Part shown: positions 42,914-44,048 of the stretch, piece by piece | Layout: every line of letters starts with the position of its first letter | Position numbering within the stretch: position 1 is the stretch's first letter | DNA from: an uncultured Bermanella sp. | GTDB lineage: Bacteria; Pseudomonadota; Gammaproteobacteria; Pseudomonadales; Oceanobacteraceae | Length of the DNA: 44,048 bases | Assembly (NCBI GenBank): GCA_913058575.1 | Contig: CAJXRF010000049.1 | Location: 1-44,048, forward strand | Direction: 5' to 3' | The notes under the pieces: model-generated | What the model was told of the DNA's origin: nothing | The model's input: only the letters and a program-made list of their open reading frames with translations | Database searches by the model: none | Program-made: the position numbers and the translations under genes

Positions 42914-42954
42914 GATGCACCTTATAGAACATCCTTTATGGTGTATCTTTTTTT
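42914..42954 (+). terminator. Rho-independent terminator after algA
   Basis: GATGCACC (42914-42921) pairs with GGTGTATC (42940-42947), with one G-T pair, and is followed by seven T. It sits 70 bases after the algA stop and just before the convergent chaperone gene. Confidence 0.6.
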
Positions 42955-42966
42955 ACCATTTATAAC

Positions 42967-43971
42967 TTACAAACTGCTATCTAAAGCCTTAACTCTTAAC
43001 CCTTCTCGAGCACTAAAATTGTTTTCTATTAAGTCTGATATAGCCATTTTAGCATCCACATCACTTAGGCCTGATGCCAAAATAGCATTACGTTCTATGG
43101 CATAATGCTGTAAACGATTTTTCCATTGATCTCTTTTTTTATCTAAAATCGCTAGATTTTGTGCTGCACTCTCCCCTAATAATTGAGCCCTGTGCTGAAA
43201 CACTTTTTCGTCAGAGTCACCTGCACTGCGCATCTCTTTTACCTGTGCACTAATGTCGCTATGTTGACTGACTTTTTTTCTAAGAAGTTGCTCTTCTTCT
43301 GGCAGGGTATTTTGTAAGGCTTCAATTTCTTGTTGTTTTTGCTCTTTAGTTAACAATGGATTATTAACAATATCTAATTGAGACAGCATATACTCATCCA
43401 TTTGGTCTTCTTTCTCAAAAAAAGCTTGGTAAGTTTCACTATTAAAATATTTATTTCTTAGCTGCGCTATATCATTTTTTTGTATTTTAAGAAGCGCCAC
43501 CTGACTAAGACCATTAACATCGATAAGTTCAGTACCTTCATTTACAGTGACCAGCTCAATTCGATAATCTACATAGTTTTTTAAAAGTGATTTTGCCTGA
43601 AATATAGCGTCACCCGATAATTGAGCATAAAACTGAGATTGAATTCGTTTTAGAATAATATCCAGTGATTCTTCACCCATGGCTGATAGGTAAAACTCAA
43701 ACAAGTCTCGAATATGTCGGTCAATAATAAGATTGCCGTTTTTATCTACTCTTAATACAACACCATGATCAAGACCGCTTAATGATTCAGGAATAGGGCT
43801 GTCAATTTTCGAGTTAGCATTTAATAAGGCACTATCATTAAGACTTTTAGCATTGGTTATTAAAGCTTGGTTGTTGTTAATTAGTGCAGGCGTTTTAGTT
43901 AAAAAGTAGCCCAGTAACATAAACCCCACAGATAACAGAACAACATATATTTTCACATTACTAGTTTTCAA
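42967..43971 (-). CDS. lifO: Lipase-specific foldase (lipase chaperone)
   Basis: The product is 334 residues with an N-terminal membrane anchor (about 8-24) and a low-complexity linker. The motif at 88-100, RDLFEFYLSAMGE, is the foldase signature RxxFDYxLSAxGE, with FEF in place of FDY. The rest is helical and charged, as in steric foldases that fold a secreted family I lipase in the periplasm. The start codon is TTG, with AAGG 7 bases before it. The cognate lipase normally lies directly upstream, which here is beyond the window end (above 44048). Confidence 0.88.
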   Translation of the reverse strand: MKTSNVKIYVVLLSVGFMLLGYFLTKTPALINNNQALITNAKSLNDSALLNANSKIDSPIPESLSGLDHGVVLRVDKNGNLIIDRHIRDLFEFYLSAMGEESLDIILKRIQSQFYAQLSGDAIFQAKSLLKNYVDYRIELVTVNEGTELIDVNGLSQVALLKIQKNDIAQLRNKYFNSETYQAFFEKEDQMDEYMLSQLDIVNNPLLTKEQKQQEIEALQNTLPEEEQLLRKKVSQHSDISAQVKEMRSAGDSDEKVFQHRAQLLGESAAQNLAILDKKRDQWKNRLQHYAIERNAILASGLSDVDAKMAISDLIENNFSAREGLRVKALDSSL

Positions 43972-43987
43972 TCTCTTGCCTTTTGAA

Positions 43988-44048
43988 ATTTACATTTACA
44001 TTTACATTTACATTTACATTTACATTTACATTTACATTTACATTTACA
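43988..44048. repeat. Hexanucleotide tandem repeat (ATTTAC), at least 10 copies, running off the window
   Basis: The plus strand carries perfect ATTTAC units from 43988 to the window end (61 bases). The minus strand reads (ATGTAA)n in the reading frame of the chaperone. The repeat ends 16 bases before the chaperone TTG start. The full length is unknown. Confidence 0.9.

Overview
The window looks like a piece of chromosome from a low-GC marine-type Gammaproteobacterium (Oceanospirillales-like). The grounds are AT-rich codon use, a KefF/KefC pair, a Pseudomonas-type AlgD and AlgA, a lipase-specific foldase, many c-di-GMP and two-component proteins, and periplasmic solute-binding proteins that lack transporters. 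The genus is not fixed by anything I can see. I saw no rRNA, tRNA, CRISPR array, insertion sequence or prophage block.

Layout. (1) 1-3297: a chemoreceptor lies between two paralogous family-3-type binding proteins; the first is cut by the window edge. (2) 3326-8051: an S24/LexA-like repressor, kefF-kefC, a small J-domain protein and another orphan binding protein. (3) 8279-14476: a 1079-residue surface protein with a beta-helix and a C-terminal sorting-like tail; a TetR regulator divergent from two hotdog-fold genes with a large inverted repeat between them; and an outer-membrane protein. (4) 14804-16628: a binding protein and a spermidine-synthase-like protein. (5) 16700-30231: a dense signalling island. 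It holds an HTH-receiver regulator, a REC-PAS-GGDEF-EAL protein, a binding protein overlapping a histidine kinase, a five-gene operon (barrel protein, small periplasmic protein, kinase, REC-kinase, receiver) and an NtrC-type sigma-54 activator. (6) 30902-42843: two divergent operons for an alginate-like polymer. The minus-strand operon encodes an Alg44-like PilZ protein, an Alg8-like synthase, a large RTX protein and a type I secretion ABC/HlyD pair. The plus-strand operon is algD-algA, the GDP-mannuronate supply. (7) 42967-44048: a lipase chaperone preceded by a hexanucleotide tandem repeat.

How the parts may work together. The Alg44-like PilZ domain keeps its c-di-GMP motifs, and the island encodes a GGDEF-EAL protein, so second-messenger control of the polymer is likely. 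The Alg44-like operon has a close match to a sigma-54 promoter and algD has a weaker one. A perfect 12-bp inverted repeat lies midway between them, where an enhancer-binding protein would sit, and a sigma-54 activator gene is about 9 kb away. Separately, a 9-bp direct repeat (consensus TGACATTAG) is iterated in front of three transcription units of the island. One of these encodes the HTH-receiver protein, which has an excisionase/BldC-like DNA-binding domain and is the obvious candidate to bind it.

Most promising for new biology: the alginate-type synthase sharing an operon with an RTX protein and a type I exporter whose ATPase motifs are degenerate; the paired sigma-54 control region; and the 9-bp iteron regulon.
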